Notes: generated from the letters alone by a model not told the origin. 64,000 bases of DNA from an uncultured bacterium (GCA_937996235.1 CALKVK010000032.1:186001-250000); one strand, 5' to 3'; positions 1 through 10,408 are shown, numbered from the stretch's first letter. Made by a program: numbers and translations.

Positions 1-2
1 CG

Positions 3-362
3 AGCTCACGCGTGCTCGTCGGCGCGTGCGCGCCGCTCGTGCTCGTCGCGGGCGTGTTCCTGGCGGACCCGTTCGTCGAGTGGGAGGGCTCCGTGCCCGC
101 CAGCCCGGCACGCGCCGCGGCGCTCTACCGCGCGAACCCCGTCGCGGCGCTCACGTCGTCGCGCGGCGGGACGGGCGTCGCCTGGCAGACGCGTCCCTTG
201 CTCTACGACGGCGCCGGGACCGGCGGCCTCAGCGTCATCGGGCGCTTCTACGCCGTGCGCGAGCCCGCTGCGGGTCCGTGGTCGGCGTGCGCGCTGGCCG
301 TGGCGCTGCTGCTCTCGTGCGCCGGGCTGCGGCGAAGCGACCAGCCGCTCGCGGCCTCGTAG
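3..362 (+). CDS. C-terminal end of a membrane protein (partial)
   Basis: The reading frame is open to the left edge of the window, so only the last 119 or so codons are present. The visible part starts in a hydrophobic stretch (LVLVAGVFLA), continues through a polar region of about 70 residues, and ends with a second hydrophobic segment (ACALAVALLLSCAGL) and a short basic tail. This fits a protein with at least two membrane segments and a loop between them, such as a transporter permease, but no family motif is visible. A GTG at base 12 could be read as a start, but hydrophobic coding sequence continues upstream of it. The stop codon (TAG, 360-362) coincides with the first bases of a dispersed repeat. 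Confidence 0.5.
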   Translation, partial: SSRVLVGACAPLVLVAGVFLADPFVEWEGSVPASPARAAALYRANPVAALTSSRGGTGVAWQTRPLLYDGAGTGGLSVIGRFYAVREPAAGPWSACALAVALLLSCAGLRRSDQPLAAS

Positions 363-530
363 CCCGCATCGTTCGCCAGCTCCCACGCCCGGCGCGTCGC
401 CCGAGTCGCGATCTCTGCGTCGGCGCTCCTCGAACGGGGCGTTCGACCCCGACTTCGTCGCGCCTCGTTGACCTCGCGTCTCCGGCTCGGCCGGGACGGT
501 CTGTCGCGGGGCGGCAGTGCAGGCGCCACG
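360..530. repeat. Dispersed intergenic repeat, copy A
   Basis: This stretch closely matches 25499-25656. Over the first 107 bases (360-466) I count seven substitutions and one 3-base gap. A more loosely conserved part follows, ending in the shared GCAGGCGCCACG. The core contains overlapping short foldbacks, for example CGAAC/GTTCG around GGGGC, and CGGGG/CCCCG. Neither copy lies inside a convincing gene. The rest of this 314-base gap (531-676) shows nothing I can interpret. The function is unknown; it could be a structured RNA element or a small non-autonomous mobile repeat. Confidence 0.65.
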
Positions 531-676
531 GCCGCGGCCCTCGACTCCACCGCGCCGCCGCCGCTCCCGCCGCGCGCACTCGTGAACGATGCGGGCGAGA
601 AGCCTGTCCGGCAGGTTGCTCGGGATCCGGCCGCGACGCCGTCGTCTCGACTGGTACGCTGCCGCGGGAGGCACGC

Positions 677-904
677 ATGGCGACCTCGAAGGTCTTCCTC
701 ACGTTCCCGCAGCGGCTGATCCGCGAGCCGATCCTCTACGACCTCGTGAAACGCTTCGACGTGCGCACGAACATCCGCGGCGCGAGCGTGACCGAGGAGA
801 TCGCGCTCGTCGCGCTCCAGCTCGACGGCGAGCCCGAGCAGATCCAGGCCGCGATCACGCACCTCTCCGGCCTCGGCGTGCAGGTCGAGCGCCTCGACGG
901 CTGA
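677..904 (+). CDS. Stand-alone NIL-domain protein
   Basis: A 75-residue protein that consists of little more than a NIL domain, the small ferredoxin-like ligand-binding fold best known at the C-terminus of the methionine ABC transporter ATPase MetN. The visible pattern fits: a first strand with FLTFPQRLIREPILYDL, a helix (LVKRFDVRTNIRGA), a strand rich in Ile/Val/Ala (EEIALVALQLDGE) and a final helix-strand (IQAAITHLSGLGVQVERLD). The ATG at 677 is preceded by GGGAGG. Free NIL domains are found in bacteria outside MetN, sometimes fused to ferredoxins. No metN or ferredoxin is adjacent here, so a role in sulfur amino-acid sensing is only a guess. Confidence 0.75.
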   Translation: MATSKVFLTFPQRLIREPILYDLVKRFDVRTNIRGASVTEEIALVALQLDGEPEQIQAAITHLSGLGVQVERLDG

Positions 905-919
905 AGCGGCGCGGCGCGC

Positions 920-1462
920 TCAGCGCGCGGGGACGGAGTCGTCGCCCTCGAGCAGCGGCGGCTCGTAGTACGCGATCGCGACGAGCGTCTCGCCCTCGTC
1001 CGGCAGCACCGTGTGCGCAACGCCCGGCGCGATGTTGAAGGTCGCGCCCGGCGCCGCGGGGTAGCTCCGGCCGGCGATGAGCACGGTGCCGCGGCCGCGC
1101 AGCACGTACGCGATCTCACGCCGCCGCGGGTGCGTGTGCGCCGGCAGCGGCAGCGCGAGCTGGACGAGGTGCATGGAGCGCAGCGGATCGGCGGCGAGCA
1201 GGTCCTTGCGGCGGCCGAGGGTCCCCAGCGGGAACGCCTCGAGGTACGGGCCGAGCTCCGGCGGCGGCGAGCGGAGGGGCACGCCCTCGAAGTCCGGTGC
1301 GAGTTCGGCTCGGACGGCCGCATCGGACGGCGGCCGCGGCGTGCGCCGCGGCGCCGTGCGGCATGCGACGGTGCCGAGTGCGAGGGCGGCGGAGGCGACC
1401 ACCGTCGCGGCGATGCGTGCCGGCGCCGCGCAGCGCGCGACGCGCAGGTGCGTGGGCGTCAC
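920..1462 (-). CDS. Cupin-domain lipoprotein or exported protein
   Basis: A 180-residue protein with an N-terminal hydrophobic export signal (RIAATVVASAALALGTVAC) whose Cys may be lipidated, although the -3 Thr is not ideal for a lipobox. The second half is a cupin_2 barrel. Motif 1 is HTHPRRRE (HxH-x4-E) and motif 2 is PGATFNIAPGVAH, giving the usual His/His/Glu/His metal site. Cupins of this size are often sugar- or small-molecule-binding proteins or isomerases; the substrate cannot be read from the sequence. The GTG start (1460-1462) overlaps the TGA of the upstream zinc-ribbon gene in a GTGA arrangement, so the two are probably cotranscribed and translationally coupled. Confidence 0.7.
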   Translation of the reverse strand: MTPTHLRVARCAAPARIAATVVASAALALGTVACRTAPRRTPRPPSDAAVRAELAPDFEGVPLRSPPPELGPYLEAFPLGTLGRRKDLLAADPLRSMHLVQLALPLPAHTHPRRREIAYVLRGRGTVLIAGRSYPAAPGATFNIAPGVAHTVLPDEGETLVAIAYYEPPLLEGDDSVPAR

Positions 1463-2562
1463 TCTTCGTCCGGGAACGGCGTGAACTGCTCGATGTACTG
1501 GCCCTCGCCGAGCCACCACGCCGTCCACATGCGCGCCGCGCGCTCGAACTTGTCGGGGCCGACGTCGCCCTGGTGCGGGAAGCGCGCGACGAAGTCGCTC
1601 TTGAACTTCGTCGCCTTGATGATCTGGCGGCAGATCTGCTGCGCCTTGTAGCAGCCGAACTGCTCGTTCTCGTTCTTGAACTGGCTGGCCTTCCACTGCG
1701 CCGAGAACTGCCGGATGATGAACGGCATCGCCTTGCGGCCGGCCTTCGCGAGCACGCGCTCCGCGTTCATGCCCGGGCCGCCGGAGTTGAAGTCGAACGC
1801 CAGCCGCGCCTGCCTCTCGAACTCCGCGGCCTCCTCCGGCGTCGTCCCGGCGATCTCGGGGACCTCGACCGCGTAGAGGTCGTTCGGGTCCATCTTGAAG
1901 TAGTACGCGTAGTCGCGCCCGTCGGAGCCCTCCGCCACGGCGCCGATGCCGCTGTCCGGCGGCTTGGGCGTCTCCACCGTCGGCGTCGGCGCGGTCGCGG
2001 GCGTCTCCGCCTTCGGGGTCTCGGGCTTCGGTGTGTCCGGCTGCGTGCCGGTCGGCGTGCCGCTCGACGTCAGCTTGCCGACGGGCGTCCCGGACTCCTC
2101 GCGCGCCTGTGCCTGGCGCTGCTCCTCCTGCAGCCTCTGCGCTTCCGCGAGCGGGTCCGTCGGCTTCGACGTGAAGACGATGACGAGGACGCCGATGAGC
2201 GCCACGGCGCCGCCGATCGACAGCACGATCGGGAGCGTGTTCTTCTCCTTCGCCGACGGCGCTGCGCGCGACCGGCGTCCGGCGCCCGCCTCGGGCTCGG
2301 ACGTCGCGGCCTCCTCGCGTGCGCGCCGCGCCTTCGCGCGCCGCGCGCCCGACGACGACGTCTTGCCCGCGTCGCCGCCGCGCCCCGCCTTGGCGCCGGC
2401 GGGCTTCGACGCGCCCTTCGCCGCAGCACCCTTCGCGGCTGCGCCCCCCCAGACGACGTCGGCGCCGCACGCCGTGCACGCGAACGAGCCGGACGGGGGG
2501 GACCCGTCCGGAATGCGGAACTTCTTCCCGCAACCGGGACACGCGACGATCTGCTCCGACAT
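1459..2562 (-). CDS. Zinc-ribbon membrane protein (MJ0042-like finger)
   Basis: A 367-residue protein. It starts with a zinc ribbon, CPGC at residues 8-11 and CTAC at 29-32, of the MJ0042 finger type often seen at the front of planctomycete and myxobacterial membrane proteins. An Ala/Lys-rich linker of about 70 residues follows, then one membrane segment (about 109-131, [19 protein letters not shown]), a Pro/Thr-rich spacer and a folded C-terminal domain of about 150 residues. That domain is rich in aromatic and charged residues and I recognise no family in it. The topology would put the zinc ribbon in the cytoplasm and the C-terminal domain outside. The ATG is preceded by GGAGGAAG. It overlaps the cupin gene downstream. 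Confidence 0.65.
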   Translation of the reverse strand: MSEQIVACPGCGKKFRIPDGSPPSGSFACTACGADVVWGGAAAKGAAAKGASKPAGAKAGRGGDAGKTSSSGARRAKARRAREEAATSEPEAGAGRRSRAAPSAKEKNTLPIVLSIGGAVALIGVLVIVFTSKPTDPLAEAQRLQEEQRQAQAREESGTPVGKLTSSGTPTGTQPDTPKPETPKAETPATAPTPTVETPKPPDSGIGAVAEGSDGRDYAYYFKMDPNDLYAVEVPEIAGTTPEEAAEFERQARLAFDFNSGGPGMNAERVLAKAGRKAMPFIIRQFSAQWKASQFKNENEQFGCYKAQQICRQIIKATKFKSDFVARFPHQGDVGPDKFERAARMWTAWWLGEGQYIEQFTPFPDEE

Positions 2563-2663
2563 GGGCGCTTCCTCCGGCCGCCGAGGATAGCCCCCGACGG
2601 GTGTGGGCTTCCAGCGGAGCCCGGGCCCGCGCGCCGAGCGGCCCGACGCCGTCGAAGGACCCC

Positions 2664-4688
2664 GTGAGCGACGCCCAGCACTTCCGCCTCTGCACCGAGT
2701 TCGAGCCCGCGGGCGACCAGCCCGCGGCGATCGAGCGGCTGACCGGCGGGTTCCTCGAGGGCTGCGAGGCGCAGGTCCTGCTCGGCGTGACCGGCAGCGG
2801 GAAGACCTTCACCGTGGCGAACGTGGTCGAGCGCCTCGACCGGCCGACGCTGGTGCTCGCGCCGAACAAGACGCTCGCGGCGCAGCTCTACTCCGAGTTC
2901 CGCGAGCTCTTCCCGGAGCACGCGGTCGAGTACTTCATCTCGTACTACGACTACTACCAGCCCGAGGCGTACATCCCGACGACGGACACGTACATCGAGA
3001 AGGACTCGAGCATCAACGAGCGCATCGACCGGATGCGCCACAGCGCGACGCGCAGCGTGCTCGAGCGGCGCGACGTGCTCGTCGTCGCGTCGGTCTCGTG
3101 CATCTACGGCCTCGGCTCGCCCGAGTCGTACCGCGACATGACGGTGCGCGTCCGCACCGGCGCCTCGTACCCGCGGCAGCAGCTCCTGCGCGACCTCACG
3201 GTGCTGCAGTACCGGCGCAACGACTTCGACCTCTCGCGCGGCACCTTCCGCGTGCGCGGCGACGTCGTGGACGTGTTCCCCATCTACGAGGACGCGCGCA
3301 CGCTGCGGGTGGAGCTCTTCGGCGACGAGATCGACCGTCTCGCGTGGATCGACCCGCTGACCGGCGAGATCCTGGAGGACGTGGGCGAGGCCGTCGTCTT
3401 CCCGGGCAGCCACTTCGTGCAGCCGAAGGAGCGCATGCTCGCGGCGGTCGAGACGATCGAGGCGGAGCTCGAGGAGCGGCTGCAGTGGTACCGCGACCGC
3501 GCGAAGTTCCTCGAGGCGGAGCGCCTCGAGCAGCGCACGCGCTACGACATGGAGATGATGCGCGAGGTCGGGTTCTGCCACGGCATCGAGAACTACTCGC
3601 GGCACCTCGACGGGCGTGCGGCGGGGCAGCCGCCGTACACACTGCTCGACTACTTCCCCAGCGACTTCCTGCTCGTCGTGGACGAGAGCCACGTCTCCCT
3701 GCCGCAGGTGCGCGGGATGTACCGAGGCGACCGCTCGCGCAAGGAGACGCTCGTCGAGTACGGCTTCCGTCTGCCGTCGGCGCTCGACAACCGGCCGCTC
3801 ACGTTCGAGGAGTTCGAGACGCGCGTCGGCCGGCGGCTGTACGTCAGCGCGACGCCCGCGGCGTGGGAGATCGAGCGCGCGGCGGGGCGCGTCGTCGAGC
3901 AGATCGTGCGGCCCACCGGGCTCCTCGACCCGGAGATCGAGGTGCGTCCGGCGCGGCGCCAGGTCGACGACCTGCTCGCCGAGTGCCGGCGCGTGGTCGA
4001 GAGCGGCTTCCGCGTGCTCGTCACCACGCTGACGAAGCGCATGGCGGAGGAGCTGACCGAATACCTCTCCGAGGCCGGCGTGAAGGTGCGCTACATGCAC
4101 TCGGACGTGGACTCGCTCAAGCGCGTCGAGATCCTGCGCGACCTGCGCCTCGGCGTCTTCGACGTGCTCGTCGGCATCAACCTGCTGCGCGAGGGCCTCG
4201 ACCTGCCGGAGGTCGCGCTCGTCGCGGTGCTCGACGCCGACCGCGAGGGCTTCCTGCGCTCGGAGACGTCGCTCATCCAGACCTTCGGTCGCGCCGCGCG
4301 CAACGTCGCGGGCCGCGTGGTGCTGTACGCCGACGGGATCACCGACTCGATGGCGCGCGCGATGGAGGTCACGCGCGCGCGCCGCGAGCGTCAGGCGGCG
4401 TTCAACGCGGAGCACGGCATCGTGCCGCGCACGGTCGTCAAGAGCGTGCGCGAGTTCGTGCTCGCCGCGGGCGCCGACGAGGACGACGCGGCGCCGCGCG
4501 GGCGGCGCTCGCTCGGCGAGCTCGTGGCGGAGGAGGCGGATCTGCCGCGCACCGCCGCGGACGCGACACGTCGCATCGAGCAGCTCCGCACGGCGATGTT
4601 CGAGTCCGCGCGCGCGCTCGAGTTCGAGAAGGCGGCGGAGCTGCGCGACGAGATCCTGCGGCTCGAGAAGCTGGCGCTCGAGCTGTGA
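2664..4688 (+). CDS. uvrB: Excinuclease ABC subunit B
   Basis: UvrB is the damage-verifying helicase-like subunit of nucleotide excision repair; it is loaded by UvrA and recruits UvrC. The 674-residue product has the normal family length. Visible are the Walker A motif GVTGSGKTF (residues 41-49), the beta-hairpin region [20 protein letters not shown], the DESH helicase motif ([11 protein letters not shown]), the C-terminal helicase motifs ([32 protein letters not shown]) and a C-terminal UVR domain ([15 protein letters not shown]) that binds UvrC. The GTG at 2664 fits the family N-terminus ([11 protein letters not shown] soon after). The stop overlaps the uvrC start. No uvrA is present in the window. 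Confidence 0.97.
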   Translation: MSDAQHFRLCTEFEPAGDQPAAIERLTGGFLEGCEAQVLLGVTGSGKTFTVANVVERLDRPTLVLAPNKTLAAQLYSEFRELFPEHAVEYFISYYDYYQPEAYIPTTDTYIEKDSSINERIDRMRHSATRSVLERRDVLVVASVSCIYGLGSPESYRDMTVRVRTGASYPRQQLLRDLTVLQYRRNDFDLSRGTFRVRGDVVDVFPIYEDARTLRVELFGDEIDRLAWIDPLTGEILEDVGEAVVFPGSHFVQPKERMLAAVETIEAELEERLQWYRDRAKFLEAERLEQRTRYDMEMMREVGFCHGIENYSRHLDGRAAGQPPYTLLDYFPSDFLLVVDESHVSLPQVRGMYRGDRSRKETLVEYGFRLPSALDNRPLTFEEFETRVGRRLYVSATPAAWEIERAAGRVVEQIVRPTGLLDPEIEVRPARRQVDDLLAECRRVVESGFRVLVTTLTKRMAEELTEYLSEAGVKVRYMHSDVDSLKRVEILRDLRLGVFDVLVGINLLREGLDLPEVALVAVLDADREGFLRSETSLIQTFGRAARNVAGRVVLYADGITDSMARAMEVTRARRERQAAFNAEHGIVPRTVVKSVREFVLAAGADEDDAAPRGRRSLGELVAEEADLPRTAADATRRIEQLRTAMFESARALEFEKAAELRDEILRLEKLALEL

Positions 4689-6529
4689 GCGACGCGCTCG
4701 CGGAGAAGGTGGCGACGCTCCCGACGACGCCCGGCGTCTACCTGTTGAAGGACGGCTCCGGTCGCGTGCTGTACGTCGGCAAGGCGACGAACCTGCGCTC
4801 GCGCGTGCGCTCGTACCTGGCGGGCCCGCTCGACCGACCGCACCTCGCGCCGTACCTGCGGCGCTGGCGCGACGTCGACGTCGTGACCACGCGCAACGCC
4901 GCCGAGGCGCTCGTCCTCGAGAACTCGTTCATCAAGAAGGAGCGCCCGCCCGGCAACGTGCGGCTGCGCGACGACAAGCGCTACCTCTGCCTGCGCCTCG
5001 ACCTGGCGCACGAGTTCCCGCGGATCACGCTCGTGCGCCGCTTCCAGAACGACGGCGCGACCTACTTCGGCCCGTTCGCCGACGCGGGCGCGCTGCGCGA
5101 CACGCTGCGCGCGCTGCGCGAGCTGTACCCGCTGCGCTCGTGCTCCGACCGCACGCTCGCGACGATCGCCGCGCCGTGCCTCTACCACCAGCTCGGCCGC
5201 TGCGCCGCGCCGTGCCACGCTCTCGTCTCGCGCGAGGACTACGCGCGGCACGTCGACGACACCGTCGCGCTGCTGCGCGGGCGCCGGCCGGAGGTGCTCA
5301 CGGGCCTGCGCGAGCGCATGCAGCGCGAGTCCGAAGAGCTGCGCTTCGAGAACGCGGCGCGGCTACGCGACCGAGTGCGCGCCCTCGAGCGCACGCTCGA
5401 GACGCAGCGCGTCGCCGCGCCCGACGGCGCCGACCGCGACGTCGTGGCCCTCGCGCGCACGGGCGACGGCCAGGGCGACGTCGCCCTGGCGCAGGTGCTG
5501 TTCGTGCGCGACGGCGCCGTGGTCTCGGCGCGCGCGGTGCCGCTGCCGGGAGCGGCCGGCTCGGCGGGGGACGTGCTCGAGTCGTTCCTCGTGCAGTTCT
5601 ACGACGCGCGCAAGTACGTGCCGACCGAGGTGCTCGTGCCGGAGCTCCCCGCCGAGACCGAGCTCGTGCAGGAGGTGCTCTCGCTCGTGCGCGGCGCGCA
5701 GGTGCGGCTGCGCGTGCCGCAGCGCGGCGCCGGGCGCGAGCTGCTCGAGCTGGCGCAGCGCAACGCGGACGTCGCCTTGCGCGCGCTGCGCCGCGACCGT
5801 GCCGCGGCGAGCGAGGCGCTCGCGCAGCTCGCCGAGCTGCTGCACCTGCCCGAGCCGCCGGCGGTGATCGAGTGCTTCGACGTCAGCCACCTGCAGGGCC
5901 GCGAGGTCGTCGCGTCGATGGTGCGCTTCGTCGACGGCCGTCCCGACCGCGACGCGTGGCGCCACTACCGCCTGCGCAGCGTCGAGCGGAACGACGACTT
6001 CGCCGCGATGGACGAGATCCTGCGGCGGCGCTATCGCGACGCGGCGACCGGCGCGACGGCGGAGCGGCCCGATCTGATCGTCGTCGACGGCGGCAAGGGC
6101 CAACTCGCATCTGCGCGTGCGGCGCTCGAGGAGCTCGGCATGCGCGAGCCGCCGGTGGTGGGGCTCGCCAAGGCGCGCGTCGGCAAGCTCGGTGCGGGCG
6201 CGTTCGAGCGCGTGTTCGTGCCGGGCCGCTCGGAGCCGGCGATCCCGCCCGAGGGTTCCCCCGCGACGCTGCTGCTCGCGCGCATCCGCGACGAGGCGCA
6301 CCGCTTCGCCATCACGTACCACCGCAAGCTGCGCTCGAAGATGGCCGTCGAGTCGGCGCTCGACCGCATCGAGGGCGTCGGAGACCGCTGGCGCCGCGAG
6401 CTGCTCACGCACTTCGGCAGCGTCGCCGCCGTGCGCGAGGCGTCGCTCGACGATCTCGCGCGCATCCCGGGCCTCGGCCGCAAGCGCGCGGCGCGCATCC
6501 TCGAGCACCTGCGCGACGACGCGGGCTGA
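4685..6529 (+). CDS. uvrC: Excinuclease ABC subunit C
   Basis: UvrC makes both incisions around a DNA lesion bound by UvrB. The 614-residue protein has all parts in order: the N-terminal GIY-YIG nuclease ([10 protein letters not shown] then [16 protein letters not shown]), the UvrB-binding UVR helix pair ([17 protein letters not shown]), the RNase H-like second nuclease ([30 protein letters not shown]) and tandem helix-hairpin-helix motifs at the end ([31 protein letters not shown]). The GTG start (4685-4687) shares bases with the uvrB TGA, which suggests translational coupling of two partners. Having uvrB directly beside uvrC is not the arrangement in E. coli. Confidence 0.97.
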   Translation: MSDALAEKVATLPTTPGVYLLKDGSGRVLYVGKATNLRSRVRSYLAGPLDRPHLAPYLRRWRDVDVVTTRNAAEALVLENSFIKKERPPGNVRLRDDKRYLCLRLDLAHEFPRITLVRRFQNDGATYFGPFADAGALRDTLRALRELYPLRSCSDRTLATIAAPCLYHQLGRCAAPCHALVSREDYARHVDDTVALLRGRRPEVLTGLRERMQRESEELRFENAARLRDRVRALERTLETQRVAAPDGADRDVVALARTGDGQGDVALAQVLFVRDGAVVSARAVPLPGAAGSAGDVLESFLVQFYDARKYVPTEVLVPELPAETELVQEVLSLVRGAQVRLRVPQRGAGRELLELAQRNADVALRALRRDRAAASEALAQLAELLHLPEPPAVIECFDVSHLQGREVVASMVRFVDGRPDRDAWRHYRLRSVERNDDFAAMDEILRRRYRDAATGATAERPDLIVVDGGKGQLASARAALEELGMREPPVVGLAKARVGKLGAGAFERVFVPGRSEPAIPPEGSPATLLLARIRDEAHRFAITYHRKLRSKMAVESALDRIEGVGDRWRRELLTHFGSVAAVREASLDDLARIPGLGRKRAARILEHLRDDAG

Positions 6530-6541
6530 GCCGCGCCGCGC

Positions 6542-7171
6542 CTACGCGCCCGGCAGCGTCTCGCCCTCGATCTCCGCGGTGGGGACCTCCCACTCGCGCG
6601 CGAACACGCGGCGGGCGGTGACGAGCGCGTCGATCATGGCGCTGCCGTGCTGACGCGCGTAGCCGAAGCTCGCGGCGCGCATCACGTCCACGCAGAGCAG
6701 GCCCCAGGCGGACGTCTCGCCGAGGGACTTCGGGCGCAGCGAGACGACGATGCGCTGCTGCCAGAGCCACACGCGCGCGACCTCCCACGCGCCCTCGCGC
6801 GGTGCGGCCGCGGCGGGCGGCGGCAGGTCGCCCTGCGCGAAGGCGTGCACGTCGACGCGCGCCGGATCGACGGGCTGGTCGCGCATCGCCTTCGTGTGCC
6901 GCACGTAGCCGCCGGCGATCGCCTGCGTGGCCGCCGCCTCGTCGGCGCCCGCGTGGACCCACGCGCGGACGCCGTGGCGCGCGAGGTCCGCGACCACGAG
7001 TCCCCACAGGCGGTCGTCGTGGCCGGGCGGCAGGCGCATCGCGACGTGCAGCGCACCGTCCACGATCCACACGCGGAGCACCTCGACGCGTGCGGCGTCG
7101 CCCTCCATGTCGGGGGGCACCATGCACGCGTCGAGGCTCGCGTTCGCGGCGGGCTTGCGGTTCCAGAACAT
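6542..7171 (-). CDS. Protein with two DUF5076-like halves
   Basis: The 209-residue product appears to be an internal duplication. Both halves contain an acidic or prolyl lead-in, a strand (VEVLRVWIVDGALHVAMRL; WEVARVWLWQQRIVVSLRP), then W-G-L-hydrophobic-D helices (LWGLVVADLARHGVRAW; AWGLLCVDVMRAASFGYA). This pattern resembles the small DUF5076 family, from memory. The first half starts just after MFWNRKP. Its function is unknown. The ATG at 7171 was chosen because the conserved MFWNRK start is typical, although no strong ribosome binding site is visible and an upstream start at 7210 is possible. It is convergent with uvrC, with only 12 bases between the stops. Confidence 0.6.
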   Translation of the reverse strand: MFWNRKPAANASLDACMVPPDMEGDAARVEVLRVWIVDGALHVAMRLPPGHDDRLWGLVVADLARHGVRAWVHAGADEAAATQAIAGGYVRHTKAMRDQPVDPARVDVHAFAQGDLPPPAAAAPREGAWEVARVWLWQQRIVVSLRPKSLGETSAWGLLCVDVMRAASFGYARQHGSAMIDALVTARRVFAREWEVPTAEIEGETLPGA

Positions 7172-7229
7172 CGCGCCATGGTTCGTAGCGCAGCCGACGG
7201 GCCGGCGCAAGCACCCGTGCGCGGCACGC

Positions 7230-10200
7230 TCAGCGCCGCGTCCCGCCGATCACGCGCCCGTAGCGGTACACCACCTCCAGCATCAGGGTGCACAGGGCCG
7301 TGTCCGCGGTGCGGCCACGGCCGGCCGCTGCCGGATCGCGCTCCCAGAAGACCTGCTGCACGCTGCCCGGACGCGCCGGCGACGCCTCCTCGGTGCGCTG
7401 GGCACCGGCGAGGTCGGATTCGAGTCCGGACCTCCAGCGGTCCCACGCCGCGCCGCCGAGCTGGTACGCGAGCAGGGTGCGGACGTGCATGCGCTCGAGA
7501 TCGGCACGCCCGTCGGACCAGCTCGGGGTCTCGGGAGCCGCTGCCAGGGACGCCAGCGCGCGCTGCGTGGCGTCCGCGTCGCCGCTGAGGACGAGCGCCA
7601 GGTGCGCCGCATCGGTCAGCAGCGCATCCGTGGCGGCGTCGCGGCGGAGCGCGAGCCGGGCCAGCTGCGCAAGTTCCTGCCGGAACGGCTCGACGGTCAG
7701 GTCTGCGAGATGGGCGCTGTGTGCGGTCAGCACGATCCAGGGCGTCTCGCGCTGGGCCTCCGGCAGGAACGCGCGATACCTCGTCTCCCGGTACAGCGCG
7801 TCCAGGGCGCGCTGGGCCGGGTCCTTGAACAGCTTGCTTCCGGTCAGCCCGTACGCCTCCACCATCGCGAGCGTGGCGCGGGTGTGGTTGAACAGGGAGT
7901 CCGGCCGGTCCCGCGAGCCGAACCAGCCGTCCTCCGCCTGCTGCGCCTTCAGGTAGCGGAGGCCCCTCCGCACGCAGTCCCTGTAATCCCCGGAGTTGTG
8001 CGTCTCGCCGGCGCCGAGGAAGCAGAGCAGCGCCGTGCCCGTCACGCCGACCGCGTCCTCGCCCTGCGCGAACGCGCCGGACTCGTGCTGCGTCAGCTGC
8101 AGGTACTCCAGTCCCTTGTCGACGGCGCTCTGGATCTTCCGCCCGCCGCCTCCGGCACGCAGGTCGCGCTGCCCTCCGCGGCGTCCGCCGAAGGCGCCGC
8201 CGGCGCCGCCGCCGATGCCGATCGTGCCGTTCGTGCCTGCGCCCTCGAAGGGCGCGTCGGAGTCGAAGTCCACGCCGAGCGCAGCCTCGTCGGCCATGTC
8301 GTTGTCGGTCTCGTCGTGGTCGGACACCTTCGCGTCCTTGATCACGGGATCGTCGGCGCGCGCGGCTCCGGATGCGGTCGCGCCCGTCGCTGCCGCGTCT
8401 GCGCCGCTGCCTCCGTCGGCCGTGTCGGCGCGCGCGTCGTCGGTCGCGCCGGCCGTGCGCCGCGCGGCGGCCGCGCGTTCGCGCGCACGCCGGAGCTCGT
8501 CCACGTTGCGCGGATCGAGACGTGCGCGGTCCTCCGGCAGCAGCACCAGGAACGAGGCGTACGCCGACTGGACGCCGCACGCGAGCGACGTCTCGACGAT
8601 CTCCTCGACGATCTCGTCGCGCGTGTCGTAGGCGCCGCGGTCCACCGCGGCGTAGTACGCCGCGTCCGCGAGACCCGTGCGCAGTCGCAGCGTCTCCTCG
8701 AGGAACGCGATGCGCTGACGGCCGTAGAGTCGGCAGACGTCCGCGTCGCCGCCCGGGGCGTCGCGCACGGGCAGGGCCGCGCGGAAGACGACCGCGCGAC
8801 CGCCGATCTTCGCGTGGACGTTCAGCGCGTCGGGTGCGGCGTCGCGGAAGCGCGCCGTCAGCACCGACTGCTCGCCCAGGTAGACGTCCGGCAGCGGCCG
8901 CGGGAACACCTCGACGGGGCGCCCGTCCGGCGTCTCCACGCGCAGGTCGGTGAGCAGCGGGACGGCGGTCCGGCGCAGGAAGCGCGACACGCGCGACTCG
9001 ATCTCGCCGCCGGGGCGGAACACCTCGGCCGTGCCGGCGGTCGCCGCCGCGATGCCGCGCAGCAGCCCGTCGTCCACGTCGGCGCCGACGCCGAACGTGA
9101 ACACGCGCGCGCCGTCGCCCGCGCCGTCGCGTGCGGTCCGCACGAGCTCCGCCGCGTCCGTGACGCCCACCGTCGGGCGTCCGTCGGTGAGCACGACGAT
9201 CGTGCGCAGGTGCGTCGGGTCCACGTTCTCTCCGAGTGCGAACGAGAGCGCGTCACCGAGCGCGGTTCCCCCTGCGGCCCGCGTCGCGTCCACGAACGCG
9301 AGCAGTTCCGCGCGCCGCTCGTCGGTCACGTACACGGGTGCCGCCGCGTAGGCGTCGACCGTCGAGGAGAAGCGCACCACGTTCACGCGGTCGATGGGCC
9401 GTGCGTGCGCGACCAGGAAGCGCGCGGCCGCGATGGCCTGCGCGATCTTCTCGCCCTGCATGCTGCCCGAGACGTCGAGCACGAGCGTGACGTCGCGCGG
9501 CGTCGGCTCCGCGTCCTCGGCCGCCGGGGGCGTGAGAACGGCTGCGGCGTACGTCGTGCCGCGCACGTCGCGGTAGCTGCGCGTCGCGAGCAGCGCCTGC
9601 GGCGCGCGCACGGTCGCCTCGACGACCAGGTCCTCGTGGAGCAGCGCACGCGTCCGCTCGAGCGACGCGCGCCCCGCCGAGAGCGACATGAGGCCGACAC
9701 CCATGTCGGCGAGCGGACTCTCGAGTGCGACGAGCGGAGCGCTGGAGCGCACGTCGAGGACGAACGTCAGGTCCTGTTCCACCTCCCCGGCCACGCCCGG
9801 TGTCGCGAGCGGGTACGCATAGCGCCAGCGTCCGTCGACGAGCGGGATCTGCTCGATCCACGTCAGCTCGACGACCGTCGGCGCGTCCGGGACGACGGGG
9901 AACACCGACAGCCGGAACATCTCGCGCCCGATCTGCTCGACGAGCGCCGGGTCGCGGCGCTCGCGCACGATCGAGTCGTAGATGCGCCGCGCGGTCTGGC
10001 GCTCGACCAGCAGGCCCTCGAGACGCTGCCCGCCGACCTCCATCGCCACGTCCACGAGCGCCGCGTTCTCCGGCAGCGGGAACTCGTAGACGGCCTCGAG
10101 CGTGCGCGTGGCGTGGCTCACGAACGTCTGCCGCAGCGTCGTGCGCGCGAGGCCGTCGTCGAGCACAGCGCTGACGCGCTGCGACTGGACCGCGATCGGC

Positions 10201-10349
10201 GGACTGCCGTCGCGCGGCCGCAGCACGCCGGCCGCGTCGGCGGGACGGGGCGCTGCGAGCAGCGCGGCGGCGGTGACGAGCGCGGCGGCGCAGGCGCGCA
10301 GCGCGCGGCGGGTGCGGTGACGAATCGATGAGACGTACGGACTCGACAT
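7230..10349 (-). CDS. Secreted VIT / von Willebrand A / cyclase-repeat protein (copy A)
   Basis: A 1039-residue exported protein. After a signal peptide (about 1-40, cleavage near ADA-AG) there is a VIT domain (about 45-175), then a vWA domain starting near residue 285. The vWA metal site DVSGS, a Thr/Gly loop (AGGTALGDAL) and an Asp (LTDGRPTVGV) are all present, so the MIDAS site should bind a divalent ion. The last part (about 690 on) has alpha-alpha repeats like those of squalene cyclases and prenyltransferases (GLEYLQLTQHESGAFAQG; GLRYLKAQQAEDGWFG). VIT-vWA proteins are related to inter-alpha-trypsin inhibitor heavy chains and usually act in adhesion or matrix assembly. The paralogue upstream has an identical 5' end. 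Confidence 0.8.
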   Translation of the reverse strand: MSSPYVSSIRHRTRRALRACAAALVTAAALLAAPRPADAAGVLRPRDGSPPIAVQSQRVSAVLDDGLARTTLRQTFVSHATRTLEAVYEFPLPENAALVDVAMEVGGQRLEGLLVERQTARRIYDSIVRERRDPALVEQIGREMFRLSVFPVVPDAPTVVELTWIEQIPLVDGRWRYAYPLATPGVAGEVEQDLTFVLDVRSSAPLVALESPLADMGVGLMSLSAGRASLERTRALLHEDLVVEATVRAPQALLATRSYRDVRGTTYAAAVLTPPAAEDAEPTPRDVTLVLDVSGSMQGEKIAQAIAAARFLVAHARPIDRVNVVRFSSTVDAYAAAPVYVTDERRAELLAFVDATRAAGGTALGDALSFALGENVDPTHLRTIVVLTDGRPTVGVTDAAELVRTARDGAGDGARVFTFGVGADVDDGLLRGIAAATAGTAEVFRPGGEIESRVSRFLRRTAVPLLTDLRVETPDGRPVEVFPRPLPDVYLGEQSVLTARFRDAAPDALNVHAKIGGRAVVFRAALPVRDAPGGDADVCRLYGRQRIAFLEETLRLRTGLADAAYYAAVDRGAYDTRDEIVEEIVETSLACGVQSAYASFLVLLPEDRARLDPRNVDELRRARERAAAARRTAGATDDARADTADGGSGADAAATGATASGAARADDPVIKDAKVSDHDETDNDMADEAALGVDFDSDAPFEGAGTNGTIGIGGGAGGAFGGRRGGQRDLRAGGGGRKIQSAVDKGLEYLQLTQHESGAFAQGEDAVGVTGTALLCFLGAGETHNSGDYRDCVRRGLRYLKAQQAEDGWFGSRDRPDSLFNHTRATLAMVEAYGLTGSKLFKDPAQRALDALYRETRYRAFLPEAQRETPWIVLTAHSAHLADLTVEPFRQELAQLARLALRRDAATDALLTDAAHLALVLSGDADATQRALASLAAAPETPSWSDGRADLERMHVRTLLAYQLGGAAWDRWRSGLESDLAGAQRTEEASPARPGSVQQVFWERDPAAAGRGRTADTALCTLMLEVVYRYGRVIGGTRR

Positions 10350-10408
10350 GGGGACGCCGTCCTCTCCCGCGTTCGCGGGGCGTGGGGGGCGTCCGGGCGC
10401 GCTCGGAC
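9820..10408. repeat. Gene-conversion tract, copy A (direct repeat with 12915-13504)
   Basis: Bases 9820-10389 are identical to 12915-13484 (570 bases, read line by line). One extra G in a G-run and 19 more matching bases follow before the copies diverge at 10408/13504. The tract covers the ribosome binding site, a small hairpin upstream of the start (10366-10379, CCCGCG/CGCGGG) and the first 177 codons (signal peptide and VIT domain). Downstream of it the two genes differ at many positions, including synonymous ones. Confidence 0.93.

Noticed and set aside
6..674. Arg-rich antisense frame across the first gap
   Set aside because: Typical shadow frame of GC-rich DNA; its sequence partly repeats in another frame at 25.5 kb only because the DNA repeat is present in both places.
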